NCBI GenBank assembly: GCA_022478985.1
Contig: JAKSZP010012164.1
Coordinates: forward strand, 1 to 64,000
Direction: 5' to 3'
Length of the DNA: 64,000 nt
From: Massospora cicadina
Lineage: Eukaryota > Entomophthoromycota > Entomophthoromycetes > Entomophthorales > Entomophthoraceae
Shown here: positions 44,161 through 55,513 of the stretch, piece after piece
Position numbering within the stretch: position 1 is the first letter of the stretch
How the letters are laid out: the number at the start of each line of letters is the position of its first letter
Notes under the pieces: generated by a model
Told to the model about the DNA's origin: nothing
The model's input: the letters and a program-made list of their open reading frames with translations, nothing else
The model's database searches: none
Program-made: the position numbers and the translations under genes

Positions 44161-45149
44161 TGTTGTGCTTTGCCCCTAATAGGTGTGAAGCCTCACCTTG
44201 GGCTTACAATTTATTCCTTTGATAAAATATCAACTTGCATCTAGTACTAAAAAAAATAAAATATCAACTTGTATGTATTATTGTCAATTTATTGAATGAT
44301 ACTTTATTGGTCTTAAAGACCATATTTATTATATAGTAATATAGTATTAAATGATTAGTAGTTCTAAATTTATAACTACAAAAATTGGGATAGATTTGCT
44401 TTCTCAGCGTTCCACATACCAATGTACTCTAGCGACATCCATCCTTATATTAGGAAAAAATCTATAATTAATGGCAAGATACCAATCAAGATTTATCTCT
44501 CAAAGTTGCCAATACATTGCTATTTAGCAATATACTATTTACATCTGTCTCAAAATGTTGTGAGAATATTATTCTACTTGGGCAATGCACTAATATTCCC
44601 ATAGAGTGCAATGTAGATGTCTGATGAATCTCCTCCTAATCATCAAACAGACTAATGCAACTCTGGATATCAACAATCCTTTCTTTTCAATTGCATTCAT
44701 ATATATAATATAATATTTAGATTAAGCCTATTAAAAAATTATCTTATCAAAACTTTATTTTATAATTGCCTTATGTTTTATCCACTTTATTTAAATGATA
44801 CAAGCCAACCATGGTACAGACATTACCAAAATAGAGAAAGAAAGCATCACCATGAAACCTGAGCAGGGTCAACTCTGTCAAAGAAATTTTCCACCTCCAG
44901 ACTGTAATTGGATTTTTCTGGTTACATCATGGGTAAGGTTTTCTAATTGCCTTTGTTTTATCTTAGTACTATAGTAAGTGCTAATATATTATTAAATAAA
45001 CTACTTTTACTTAGGAACATCTTATATACTTTTACTTATTACAAGTTATTATTTAAATCTAGGTATCTAAAGTATCATCCAACTCTGTGAACTACAAAGC
45101 CCTGTCTTTAATAATTACGCCTCAGTGATTCAACCCTAGCGGCCTAATA
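44161..45149 (+). repeat. Outer element 3' LTR
   Basis: It starts TGTTGTGCTTTGCCCC after TAGAGGATA and ends near ...GGCCTAATA. It holds a micro-insertion of LINE tail at 44,238-44,255. It is a diverged copy of 22,187-22,300 plus 35,303-35,975. Confidence 0.65.
44238..44255 (+). mobile_element. 18-bp LINE C tail micro-insertion with 16-bp target duplication
   Basis: CATCTAGTACT followed by seven A is the extreme 3' end of LINE C (compare 42,207-42,217). It is flanked by ATAAAATATCAACTTG at 44,222-44,237 and 44,256-44,271, a perfect 16-bp duplication. Removing it and one duplicate restores equal length to the aligned first LTR. Confidence 0.85.
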
Positions 45150-48099
45150 CTATAATTTAAAACTTATAATTTAGAATGAATTTGTCAAAATTTATATTAT
45201 TTAACTTATTCTAGTAATATTAATGTATACAAAATCTTACTAAAAATGCTTGCAGCCACTGATGCAACAGTTTTAGAAATCTCAAAAATAAGATGTATAT
45301 ACAATTGTCAAATAATATATTGAAGAGGGACAGCACCACAACTAATTGAGGAATGAGCTAACTGGGATGTACAACATAAAAAAAGGAGAAACTCTGGGTT
45401 AATGAGGTGGCTTCAGGTTGAGAAAAGGAATTGAACAAAAGCAGGGTGCCATAATAAGAGAATTTATACTAAGAAATGGGAATATGCTATAGTTGGGAAC
45501 AGCAAAGTTTCTTATTGTGATTTACCCTACAAGGAAAGCCATTTTATTAAGCCTAAATGATGTCCACCATGAGTTTGGACACTTTAGGTAAGCGTTAAAG
45601 CCTGATGAGATTATTAATTTTGACCTTGGAGTTAGGAAAAAGAAAAGTGGAAAAGGCCAACAGGTATGCGAGGTAATTCTAATTTTAACCTTTATTTTAT
45701 TTACCAAAAATAAAATTGGCAGGTGAGGAAACAATGAAAGAATGCTTTGGCACAGTGAGCATAACTTGAAAAAGAAAGAATAAAAGGGGGACTAGGTCCC
45801 AAGAGCTCAAATTTCAGTTTTGTGACAAAAAATACCAACTTCACAAAAACCAGAAGGTAAGACAATGGAGGACAAAGTGGCCTACAATTCAAAAATGAGG
45901 TTTGGAAAGGCGTAGGCTTGACTTTCTAAAATCGCTTTCAGGGAGTCCCAACAATCCAATTTTTAAATTCTTTTGAGACTAAAGTATGACTTTAGAGGGT
46001 CACAGACCAGCGCTGATCTTAGAACTCTGAGAAAACATGAGAAATCTGACTTAATATACAGATTTTCAAATCCTGTGTTACTATTAAATAATTGAGTGCA
46101 AACTCAACCGTTAAAGTAACTTTGGTGGCTGTACATGAGAGTCCTTCTTTCAAGAGAAAACCTTCTGGGGTGGTCTCCTGATGGGCATAAGAGGCCTCAA
46201 CTGCCAGAAACCTAAGTACAATAAATACTTATAAACCAAGTGATAATGAAGGGAAAATGGTAATGAAGAAAGCCTTTATTAGGCACAAAAACTAAACCTA
46301 GGATTAGAAGTTGAAACCTCTCAAAAAAAGCGCTAAAATAAACCTTTGATGAATTTTTAGAAGCGCTGAGATTAAAGCTGGATTATAATTTATATGGAGT
46401 AAATCATATATATGAAATAATGAAACCTGGGATATTATGGACTTTTTAGGCTTCTGGTACTCCTCATTTAAAAGAGTCCAAACTGGCACCTCTGGAAAGT
46501 GGCGATCAGTAAAATTTTTACATGGTTGAGAAAACTTAAACGTCTAAATTGGTACAAAGCATCCCCGTCACCTCAGCATCAACCCTAAACCATACAACGT
46601 TCTATCTAATAGAGCAATAATGCCCACTTTTGTTACCTGGACTAATATTTTCCCCCAAACTCAATGAAGATCATCCAGAATCTTAGCAAGTGTAGTATAT
46701 ATTTTTTATTGAGATTCAAGTTATAACACCTCAGTTAGAGATATAACATTTACTTTAGCAAACATCTCACAATAGAATGGGTTTAAACGATAGAAGGCTC
46801 ATGGTAAAGATAGAATTACCTTACCCTAAGGCACAGGCGGCGTCATAGTTAGACAAGGATTAAAAATGTATATATCAACGCACAAGGACAGTAATCAGCA
46901 AATTAATAAAACAATGGACACAGCTTTATAAAAAACATGTATTCACAACAGGATGACAATCATATTTATACCAAAAATCATTAAATGGTAGAGCTGCAAA
47001 CCCCAAAGGGAAATGATAAAACAAATGTGTTAAGAAGGAAGTTCAGCGCACATCGATGAATCCCCCCCTTGGGTTGGGACCATCTAGTACTAAAAAAAAG
47101 AAGGAAGTTCAGCGCCAGTAAGTAAACTAAGAAAAGAAATTGGCCTTTATCTGGTAATGCAAGTCAAGAGAGATGACACTGCAACAGAAGATGTCTTGGA
47201 AGTAATTATTTAGGAAATGACAAGGTGTAAATTTTTTCTTTTTTACTAAAAAAGTTTTGAGGTGTGTAATGAATAGATTATTGATTAAATAGTATAATAG
47301 TATATAAAGTCAGTGATAATAGTACAAAGACATTTATTCAGTTGAGTTTTTAAAACCAAATATTTCCACTCAGGTTTCTTCTATGGACAGGTACTGTAAA
47401 CCTTCCTTCAGTAAACATGAAAATTCTTGAAAACAATCCATACAACAAGAGAAACTATCCCTTAAACTCTAATCCCAAGAGTTGGCATCTTCTGGACACA
47501 AGGGAACATCTCCATTCTACTCTTGACGCAAAAATCTTGAGAGCGCCACTATGAGATAAGAAAAACTATCCCTCAAACTTATCTTAGGCGAACAAAAAAT
47601 AATTGTATCACTATATATAAATGTCTTCTGAATTGTGTTTTTATTAGATAAAAAAGGGAATTATATAGGGGAATATAGCGCCCAACTCTTCCATTGGCAC
47701 CCCAATGGGAACGGCATCCATTGCTGATGAATTTAATACTTCACAAATTGGACCAACGATGAATGATGCATCCAATCATCTATACACCTACTCAGTATCT
47801 TTGCTGACTAGATCACAATTTGTCTTGAGTTAGATTTTGAGAAAGTGTGTCCTGACGCTTTTATCCAACACCAGCGTATTAACCTTCTAAAGCTAGCAAC
47901 TTGCTTAGGTAATGTATTTTTTACTCACCAATAGCTAGCCTGATAGCCTTTTTAGAATAATCCACAATTTGTTAACAATTTTAGTGCTGTCAACTTTCAG
48001 CAAATGCCAATAAACTCTAAAACTGGTGACAAACCCTGGTCAATTTGTAAAAGGTTATTTAATTATTTAGGAATTATTAATTGAATTGCTTGTAAAAAT
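45150..48099. other. AT-rich repeat relics without genes
   Basis: No coding region is supported. Part of it (about 45,400-46,260) shares blocks with 53,100-53,300, for example GGTGGTCTCCTGATGGGCATAAG at 46,170 against GGAGGTCTCCTGATGAGCACAAG at 53,226, so an unclassified old repeat is present twice. A micro-insertion lies at 47,050-47,097. Nothing else was recognised. Confidence 0.5.
47050..47097 (+). mobile_element. 48-bp LINE C tail insertion with 18-bp target duplication
   Basis: The insert carries ATCGATGAATCC and GGGACCATCTAGTACT plus an A tail, matching the last 45 bp of LINE C (42,175-42,217). It is flanked by AAGAAGGAAGTTCAGCGC at 47,032-47,049 and 47,098-47,115, a perfect 18-bp duplication. 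Confidence 0.9.
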
Positions 48100-49059
48100 T
48101 GTTAGGATTCTCCACGATGGAACCTCAGTAATACAGCAGAATTGATTTTGGCGACTTAGTTAACATTTTGTCAGTATTCACTCTATTAAGTGTGAAGCCT
48201 CAACCATGGGCTTGCAATTAATTTACCTATTTAGGCAATATTGACCTATATCTATTATTAATTTAGAAATCAATACTCTATCAAGATTAAGGCTTGAAAT
48301 TAACATCCTTAATTTACTTAGCTTAAAATGGTTAATAATTCTAAAGTCACAGTTAAACAAATTCAGGATAGATCGTCCTGTTAGTGTTCCAATGGCTAAT
48401 AAGGTAGGGAAGAATGCCTGAACCAACATAACATCATTTTTAAATTAAGCATAATGCTGTAATTAATGTATAACTTCTCTATTCATCCCATCAACAACCT
48501 TATGTCACATATTGTACCTTACTATCTGTTGGCTTCCCTATGGTAGATAATGGGAACCACTTAAATGTGTTACCATTAAAAAACTCAGTCCAGATCTCAA
48601 TGTTGAAGCCTGATCTACTCTAACTCTGAACCTAGACAGTCCTTCACCTTCAATATATCCTAATCTACTTTCATCATCACAGATGGCATGCACCTATCCC
48701 CTATAATATGGAATAATCCACTCAATTTTTGATTTTATTGAATTACTATTTAAAGCATGCTTTTTAATAAAGTTACGCATGATTTGATGTATCTTTTGCC
48801 AAATCCTTTGCCTAGTTTAAATAGAGATTACCTGCATTTTAAGCAGAGATTTGCCTTGCAATGACTTCTATTATGTCAGGAGATTGCCTAGCTCTGACTA
48901 GATATTTTTCTGTTGATAAGCAGAGATTTGCCTTGGCGACAACCTTAATTCTTCCAAAAGATTGCAATAGAGACATGAAGTCTACTAGGAGATTCCACTG
49001 GTGCTATTACAACTAATAACTGTTTAGCCTTTGTGGGAACCGCCCTTTAAACTTAGGGA
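48100..49059 (+). repeat. 5' LTR of second AT-rich element
   Basis: About 960 bp, directly repeated at 51,950-52,849. The start is clear; the end is placed at the last shared block. Confidence 0.7.
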
Positions 49060-51949
49060 AAACTCAAAGTTAGTGCTTTATGACAGGTCCCTTCTTAGGC
49101 TACCTGGTGAAAACATATCTTCATAATGGATTATACCAGAGATAAGAATAAGAGTGTACACCAAAGGTCCACTCATTAAATTAATATTAATTCTTAAATT
49201 CAATTGAAAAGCCCAGTATTATCAAGAACTGTTGGAGGAATTAAACTATCACCTTGCCTGGCTCCCAAACTGCTAGATAAGATTTCTTCAAGTCAAAATA
49301 TATTTATTAATTGGACGTTTGTCTACCAAAGGATTGGACAAGATATCAGTGAATTTAGCCGTTGAGCTAACAAAGTAGCCCTTAAATTAGAATGTGGAGA
49401 TAAAAACTCAGCTTTTTGTATCAAAATTGTTGGGCCAGTTTTTCACATAGGGAGCAAATACAACAATTTTGAAATGAGCAAGATAAATTTACCATTATTT
49501 ACAAGGATAAAAAAATGAACAAACAAAGTGCCTCAGCGCCATCTCCAGTTCCCTTCACTGAAGCTCTGTGTGTATCTGACACTGAAGTCAAAGCATCTAA
49601 CTTGAATGTCATAGCACTATCCCCAGTTTCTTTTGCCAAAGGTCCCTGAAAAGAACTTAAGCTTGCTACAGCCAACAGATTGGATGTTACTGATGCCAAA
49701 GTTCAAGAAAATTGAGTTTAATTTAGTGGCTGAAGCAAAAGCCCCTTAGAAATGAGCAAGCAGAAGAACTGGTTGAGCCTGAGGATAAGCGTGAAGGCTC
49801 CCCAAAGTTATCTGCACAGATAACTCAAAATCTGCTATTGAGGAAGTCAAGTTTAGTTCTACACCTAAATTGAATCCACTTCCTAATAAAATCCAGCTTG
49901 CTAAACCCAATGCCACAGTGACCATTTCATTCCTCTGCGCTGAATCTCTCCACTGTTTCACCAATGAAACATCCCTACCCATATGACTTGGTGACCTTTC
50001 CATTCTTCTGTGTCTATGCTCCTCGTTGTTCCAGTGCCAAAATCAGAACAGCCAACCCAAATGCCTTGACGCCTTCCCTATCTTCCTACACCAAATCTTC
50101 TTGCTGCTCTGACATCAATAATTAGTACCACTGAAGCCCAACAAGAAAATATGCTTTTAATCTTATGTCTGCAAAGGGGAGGTTACCCCAGTGGTAGAAT
50201 AGGGACCTCTACCGCTGCCTCCTTGAGTTTGATTCCAGTACAGGAACTTTGGGTAGGGGATAATTATGACTTTGTTGGCGTTGCGCACCAATGCCCCAAA
50301 CTGAGATAGCAGTTAGCAAAGGTGGTCCATGGAGTTCCTGGCCTATCATACGCCACGCATGGAGGTTTTCTGGATTTTATCCTCCTTTCTCCACTCATTC
50401 AATTTCCCAATAATCAGAGCATTATCATCCCCAGGCCGGCCCACATCAAATAAAAATAAAAAAAATCTTATAGCTGCATTAGAACCTTAAAGCCAAATGA
50501 AGCAACCAACTTGACTGACTGCCTCACCATTCTGTTTTCTGATGGCGAGGCTTACAGTTGGTCAAACAAGCTAGTTGAACTAAATGATTCAGTGCCAAAA
50601 AAATTTCCTTGGTGGTGCGACTGAAAATCTTGACAAATTAAGCAGGTTATCCAAGCCAAGAGCCCTCAAGACCAAATCGCCCTCTCCTACCACTTTATTT
50701 TATTTTAAACCTATTAATTATCGATGTTATTATTTATACTAAAGTTTTAAGATCTCCTACTGATGTCAGAGAATTAAGATTCCCTGATGATACCTAATTA
50801 AATAAAAGGATTTTAAGAAGTTGCCTCCTGACCGCCTTTTTAAATTTATGCAAAGATGTTCTCTGAATCTGTTACCTTAGATGCATAAATTATCCATTGA
50901 CTCTGAAAATTTATTTATGATGACTGATTCTGTCACCAGAATCATTTAAGACCTGCTCATCCACCATAATGAATTTAATAGAGTCCAATTCCATAATTAA
51001 ACACATTTATCAACATGTCAACTGGGCCAAAATACACAAACACTTTCTTTGGCCATTTTGGCTCCTACTTTGGGTCAATTTATTTCAAATATCTTTAAGT
51101 TGGTCCAGAAACTATAGTTGATTTAGCAACTAACTATCAAAACCTAAAATTGATGAAGCTTCTTTGCCTAAAATCATCTTGTACTTTGAGGATCTAGAAA
51201 TACAGGGAAATTTCATTGATTCTTAAACTGAGCCAACTGATCTAAACTTTGTTGTTATGGCCTAGCCTCCTGTTACTAATCCTTTTCTTTCCTGAAAACT
51301 CATCCTCAACGTTTTAAAAGAGGATGCCAAAATTTCCCCTGTGACAAATAGCCCCCTCCATCCCTGAAGCAGCTTTTTGGACTCAGATTCAGGTTCAGTT
51401 GAAGTCCATATAACTGCTTTATGCTGCTTTGTTGTCAGAATTGTATTCGCTCCCCTCTACTTCATCATTTCTCCCATCTACCAGAAATATCAGAGTGTTG
51501 CCTTCGCTCTTCTGTCCCATGTCTACCTCAATTCTCAAGCTGGTGCCATCAACTATCTTAGCACTAATGTGTATCACTTCAAAAATTTTACCACCAGCTC
51601 TATTATAGAACTAAAGCCTAAACTGACTATTTTTACCCTAACACACAACTCTTTCATTTAACCTTAAATTAAGGTTTCCATTTTTATGCTTGGTGAACTA
51701 ACCAAACCTTAGCACCCCGCCTTTTTAAAAACAAGTTTTTATATATTAATGAAATTTATAAGATACTTTGTCCTACCACTGACTGCCTACAGATTATTGG
51801 ACTAAAACGCACTTTTACTCACCAGGATGACACTTAATCTAACTACCTTGGGTTATCACCTCCAGCCCAACTATGGTAGATTGGGACTCAAGAGAGGCTG
51901 GCAACACTGGAAAAATTATTACCACCCACGGTTGAGGCTTGGAAGGCAT
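49060..51949 (+). other. Internal region of second AT-rich element
   Basis: No pol domain is found. Repeated phrases such as CACTGAAGCTCTGTG and CTTGACGCCTTCCCTATC suggest a decayed proline/serine-rich frame, and one block is shared with 42,735. A SINE lies at 50,174-50,463. A plus-strand stretch at 51,377-51,661 is open for 94 codons but has no known domain. Confidence 0.45.
50174..50463 (+). mobile_element. tRNA-derived SINE (tRNA-Gly-like head)
   Basis: The 5' part reads CCCCAGTGGTAGAATAGGGACC... and TTGAGTTTGATTCCAGTACAGG, close to tRNA-Gly with an A box (AGTGGTAGAAT) and a B box (GAGTTTGATTCC, fitting GGTTCGAATCC). A tRNA-unrelated body follows, ending in an A-rich tail (AAATAAAAATAAAAAA). 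The flanks AATCTTATGTCTGCA (50,159-50,173) and AATCTTATAGCTGCA (50,464-50,478) are a 15-bp target duplication with two mismatches. The acceptor-stem halves do not pair, so it is not a functional tRNA. Confidence 0.85.
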
Positions 51950-52849
51950 TGTCAAGATTCTCCCTGGTAGTTGTGAAGTCTCAACCTTAGTCTTTCAATA
52001 CATTTATATACTGAGTCAGTTTTGGCCCTTATTTTTATTAAGTTAGCAATCAATATTTTATTAAGATTAAGGCATGAAATTATTAACCTAAATTAAAATA
52101 GCATTATATGGTTTATAATTCTGAATTCACAGTTAAACAAAAATTTGGGATGAATACCCAATTAGTTCTCCACAGGCTGGTAAGATAGGGAAGAATGCAA
52201 AATAAACATAATAACATCTTGATATTTAGCCTGAGGCTATATTCAACGTTCACCTCCTCTATCTACCCCATTGACAATATTATGTTACCTATTCTACCTT
52301 ACTATCTGTTAGCTTCCCTATGGTAGATAATGGGAACCACTTAACTATGTTACCATTAATAACTCAGTCCAGATCTCAATGTTAAAGTCTGATCTACTCT
52401 AACTCTGAACCTAGACAGTCCTTCACCTTCAATATATCCTAATCTACTTTCATTATCACACATGGTATGCACACATCCCTCATAACCTGGAATAATCAAC
52501 TCCTTTATTTTTTTCTTGATTTTATTAAGTTACTAACTAAATTTACACTTTTTCTAAATAAAGTTACGCCTTATTTAATGTATCTTTTGCCAAATCCTTT
52601 GCCTATTCTAAAGAGAGATTACCTACACGTTAAGCAAAGATTGCCTTAGCAATGACTTCTATTATGTCAGGAGATTGCCTAGCTCCTACTAGAGATTTTT
52701 CTGTCTGATTAGCAGAGATTTGCCTTGGCGACAACCTTAATTCTTCCAAAATATTGAAATAGAGATATAAAGTCCATTAGGAGATTCCACTGGTGCTATT
52801 ACAACTAATAACTGTTTAGCCTTTGAAGGAACCCTCTAAGTTTAGGGGA
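51950..52849 (+). repeat. 3' LTR of second AT-rich element
   Basis: About 900 bp, starting TGTCAAGATTCTCC after a purine-biased stretch (GAGGCTTGGAAGGCAT). Confidence 0.7.
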
Positions 52850-52854
52850 AAAAT

Positions 52855-53658
52855 TCTATGCATTTTATAAGGAAAAAACCAACAATAGTTATCAGTTATT
52901 GTCAACTCCTTCATTCACTATAGGTTTTACATATTATAGATTAAGCCCTAGAAGATAAATCTGATATTCCATTTTATTCCAAAAAAAATCTGGATGATGT
53001 GGGCAATCCAAAAATCCAACATGGGAAAAGGAATAGCAACTATTTAAAAGGAGCAAAATAACTGGTATAAAATAATTTGACAATGGAGTAATTTGAGAGT
53101 TTTAGGGCGGCGTCAGGATATGAAAAAGCCCAAATGAGTGATGCGCCAAATAATAAGAAAATTTTTCAGAAAATGTGTAACTTTTTCTTTTGCTTAGTTT
53201 TTTATGGGCAAGCTAGTGTGGCAGGGGAGGTCTCCTGATGAGCACAAGTGGCTTTAACTGACAGAAGCTAAAGCACAATCAATTGAAACTAAAAAAATAA
53301 GCAGAAATAACGAGAAAAAAATCATTTGTAAAAAGCATATCAGTTACAAAACTTTCCTGTGGATAAAATTAGTTGATGCTATTAAGAAACTGACCTACTT
53401 ATTATTTCTTAGTATCATCGCTAATAAATTTAAGGCTTATACTTGATCATTTCATAAGTTAAAGTTTTTTGCTCAAATAATAACACAAAAATATTAGATT
53501 AGTCATGTTTAATGTACTCCTAGTCTAAATGAGATTAAACCACTATTCCTGTTATAATTTTCTATAATTGGTGACATATGTTATAAGTTTTTTGTGCAGG
53601 GTCAAGCCCACTGAGCAATGGACAGATGATATGTAGATTGTCATCCCACAAGACAAAT
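52855..53658. other. AT-rich flank with an old shared repeat
   Basis: No gene. About 53,100-53,300 shares blocks with 45,400-46,260. Nothing else is recognised before the gypsy LTR near 53,659. Confidence 0.4.
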
Positions 53659-54046
53659 GTAAAGATTATAATAAAATATAAAGCAGTTGCTTCAGCCACA
53701 CTACCTTTAAATATTTAGTATAAAACAGAAGATCCCTTATTCTCTTCTCACTTCCTCCTATTAACAATTCTCCTCTTCCAATCTTCTCCTCTTCCTTATA
53801 TGTTAGCATCTTCAGTCAATACCAACCCTTTTGCTTAGACTATTCATTCCGCCATATTTTTAATGGTTCTGGTAGAGTCTAAATTCATTAAATTCATGAT
53901 TGCCTTAGTTTGATGTGATTTACCAATTATTTGTCTTGCATTGAAATTTACTAATTGCCTTGTTTAGAATTGATCCAATATCCATCTGTTCTGACACAAT
54001 ATTGCCCCATCCCAACATTCTCAAATACTTGTACTCTATAGTTATT
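53659..54046 (-). repeat. Gypsy 3' LTR, distal piece
   Basis: Placed by continuity across LINE D: the duplicated target TGTACTCTATA-R-TTATT joins this piece to 59,303-59,389. The outer end, ATCTTTACA at 53,659 on the minus strand, is inferred from the TG...CA rule only. Confidence 0.5.
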
Positions 54047-54176
54047 TGAATTTATTGCGAGGAAGGCTGACCAGGGGACGGACACTTCCAAATTTGACCC
54101 AAAAGAAACAAAACTTAGTAACAGGGAAGGCATCCCAGAGAAGCGATGCTATCTCTTGTTGCCAGCGGGAATGCCA

Positions 54177-55513
54177 CTATGGGGAGGGGGAGGGAATGTG
54201 TGAAGGGGCCGTAGCCACAATTGAACACGTGTGTAGAAAAGGGTCTGATTTGATGAACTGAACTGGGAACCAGGAGGAGACCAGCTGTTGGTGACGCGGT
54301 GGGAGGTATCTAAACATCCACGCCTGATAGTGGTCCACCAAATGAGACTGGAATCTGTGGACAGCTTCTGGGAGGGTGGGGGTGGAGCCTGCTATGGCAT
54401 CCAAGACAATCGTGTGGATAGTCCACATGGCGATTGTGACCACCAGAGCATGGAGGGAGGGTGTAAGGGGGGAGGCCATTGATAAAGCAAACATATCTCT
54501 TGACATACTGAAGGGATGTGTTTGATCCTGGCCAAGCAGACGTTGAACTTCGCGCCATATCACTTTAGAGGTAGGGCACTTCTCAATGCGGTGGAACAGC
54601 GTTCCATATTGGCCACACATGACGCAGGATGAGTGTAAAGCATTAGAGCGCTCAGCCGTATGGTACACCTGCCTCAGGCAGCACCACACATAGGAACGGA
54701 TATGATGCAGCAACAGGGGGTGGTGTGCGTATTTCCAAATAGTCTTCTGATTCTCAGTGGAGTAAGGTATGTCCATCATGTCCAGGTAGTACACCCTGGA
54801 TAGTACATGTGACCATGTGGGGATCACGCCATCTTGGATGGGTAGCCCCTGAACCTCTTTTGTGAACTGAGGAATAGGGCGGCCTCTCTGGGCTGTGTGT
54901 CTGCTAATATGAATTCTCAACACAGCGCTCCGCATGGAGAGGAGGATTTTTTTGTAGTGGGTTTTAGTCCCGTGAGGACCTGTGACCGATGGGTGTGAAG
55001 CCAGGTATTTCATCAAGGAGTGAGGGTTCAATGGATTGTTAAGGCCCAAGGCGCGGGAGAAGTTGGAGCGGGCTGCGCGGGACCAGTGTTGGGAGGGGAG
55101 CGTAGGGGCGGTGACAGCCAAAATTAGGTGCCCAGGATCTTGGCAGCATGGGCTTTGAAGTCAAGCAGACCCATGCCACCATGATGATGAGGGCCAAACA
55201 TGACCTCTAGTCGTACTGGTGGTGGGTGGCCTGACCAAAGCCATCCTTGCATAAGGGCGTACAAGGATTTGAAAAATCCTGGGGAGAAGGGGATGGTGTG
55301 GGCTCCAAACCAGACTTTTGAGAGGAGCGTAGAGTTAACTAAAACAACCCTGCCAGTAAGGGAAGTAGGGTGGGCTCTGAGGGAGGCGATGCGCTTTGTC
55401 ACGTTGTCTATAATATGACTTTCCATTACTGCTGAGGCATACCCGCCTGCCTCCACCCACACGCCCAGATGGCGGACAGGCCCTATGGTAGGGCGTGGTA
55501 CAAAGGGGAGCAC
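54177..55513 (-). pseudogene. LINE D connecting and C-terminal regions
   Basis: Frame 1 (55,513-55,124) reads GPVRHLGVWVEAGGYASAVMESHI...GMGLLDFKAHAAKILGT. After a frameshift, frame 2 (55,121-54,177) runs to MDIPYSTENQKTIWKYAHHPLLL, the C-terminal zinc motif CVMCGQYGTLFHRIEKC (C-x2-C-x7-H-x4-C, intact) and WFPVQFIKSDPFLHTCSI. Each block has a match in LINE A or B, which fixes the family. Confidence 0.82.

Larger units (their letters stand above)
22187..45149 (+). mobile_element. Outer AT-rich LTR element, interrupted by LINE B and LINE C
   Basis: Two diverged copies of a roughly 0.85-1.0 kb AT-rich LTR bracket this span. The first copy is split: 22,187 to about 22,300, then about 35,303-35,975, with LINE B between them. 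The second copy is 44,161-45,149. Outside the nested insertions, only about 2.1 kb of internal sequence remains (35,976-36,168 and 42,237-44,160). It holds no reverse transcriptase or integrase, so the element looks non-autonomous. A possible primer site, TGGTGCTCCCTGCC, starts at 35,979, three bases past the first LTR. A target duplication for the whole element was not found (flanks CTTTT and CTATA). Confidence 0.6.
48100..52849 (+). mobile_element. Second AT-rich LTR element, non-autonomous
   Basis: Two long direct repeats, 48,100-49,059 and 51,950-52,849, bracket about 2.9 kb with no pol domain. Both start TGT-x-A-x-GATTCTCC. They share long near-identical blocks, such as GCTTCCCTATGGTAGATAATGGGAACCACTTAA, AATGACTTCTATTATGTCAGG and ATTACAACTAATAACTGTTTAGCC. 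The flanks AAAAT (48,095-48,099) and AAAAT (52,850-52,854) could be a 5-bp target duplication if the LTR ends at ...GGGA, but the 3' LTR end is not certain and the region is A-rich. The LTR start resembles that of the outer element (GTGTGAAGCCTCAACC), so they are one superfamily. Confidence 0.7.

Noticed and set aside
50180..50250. Possible functional tRNA-Gly gene
   Set aside because: Acceptor and anticodon stems do not pair, and the sequence continues into a SINE body with target duplication.
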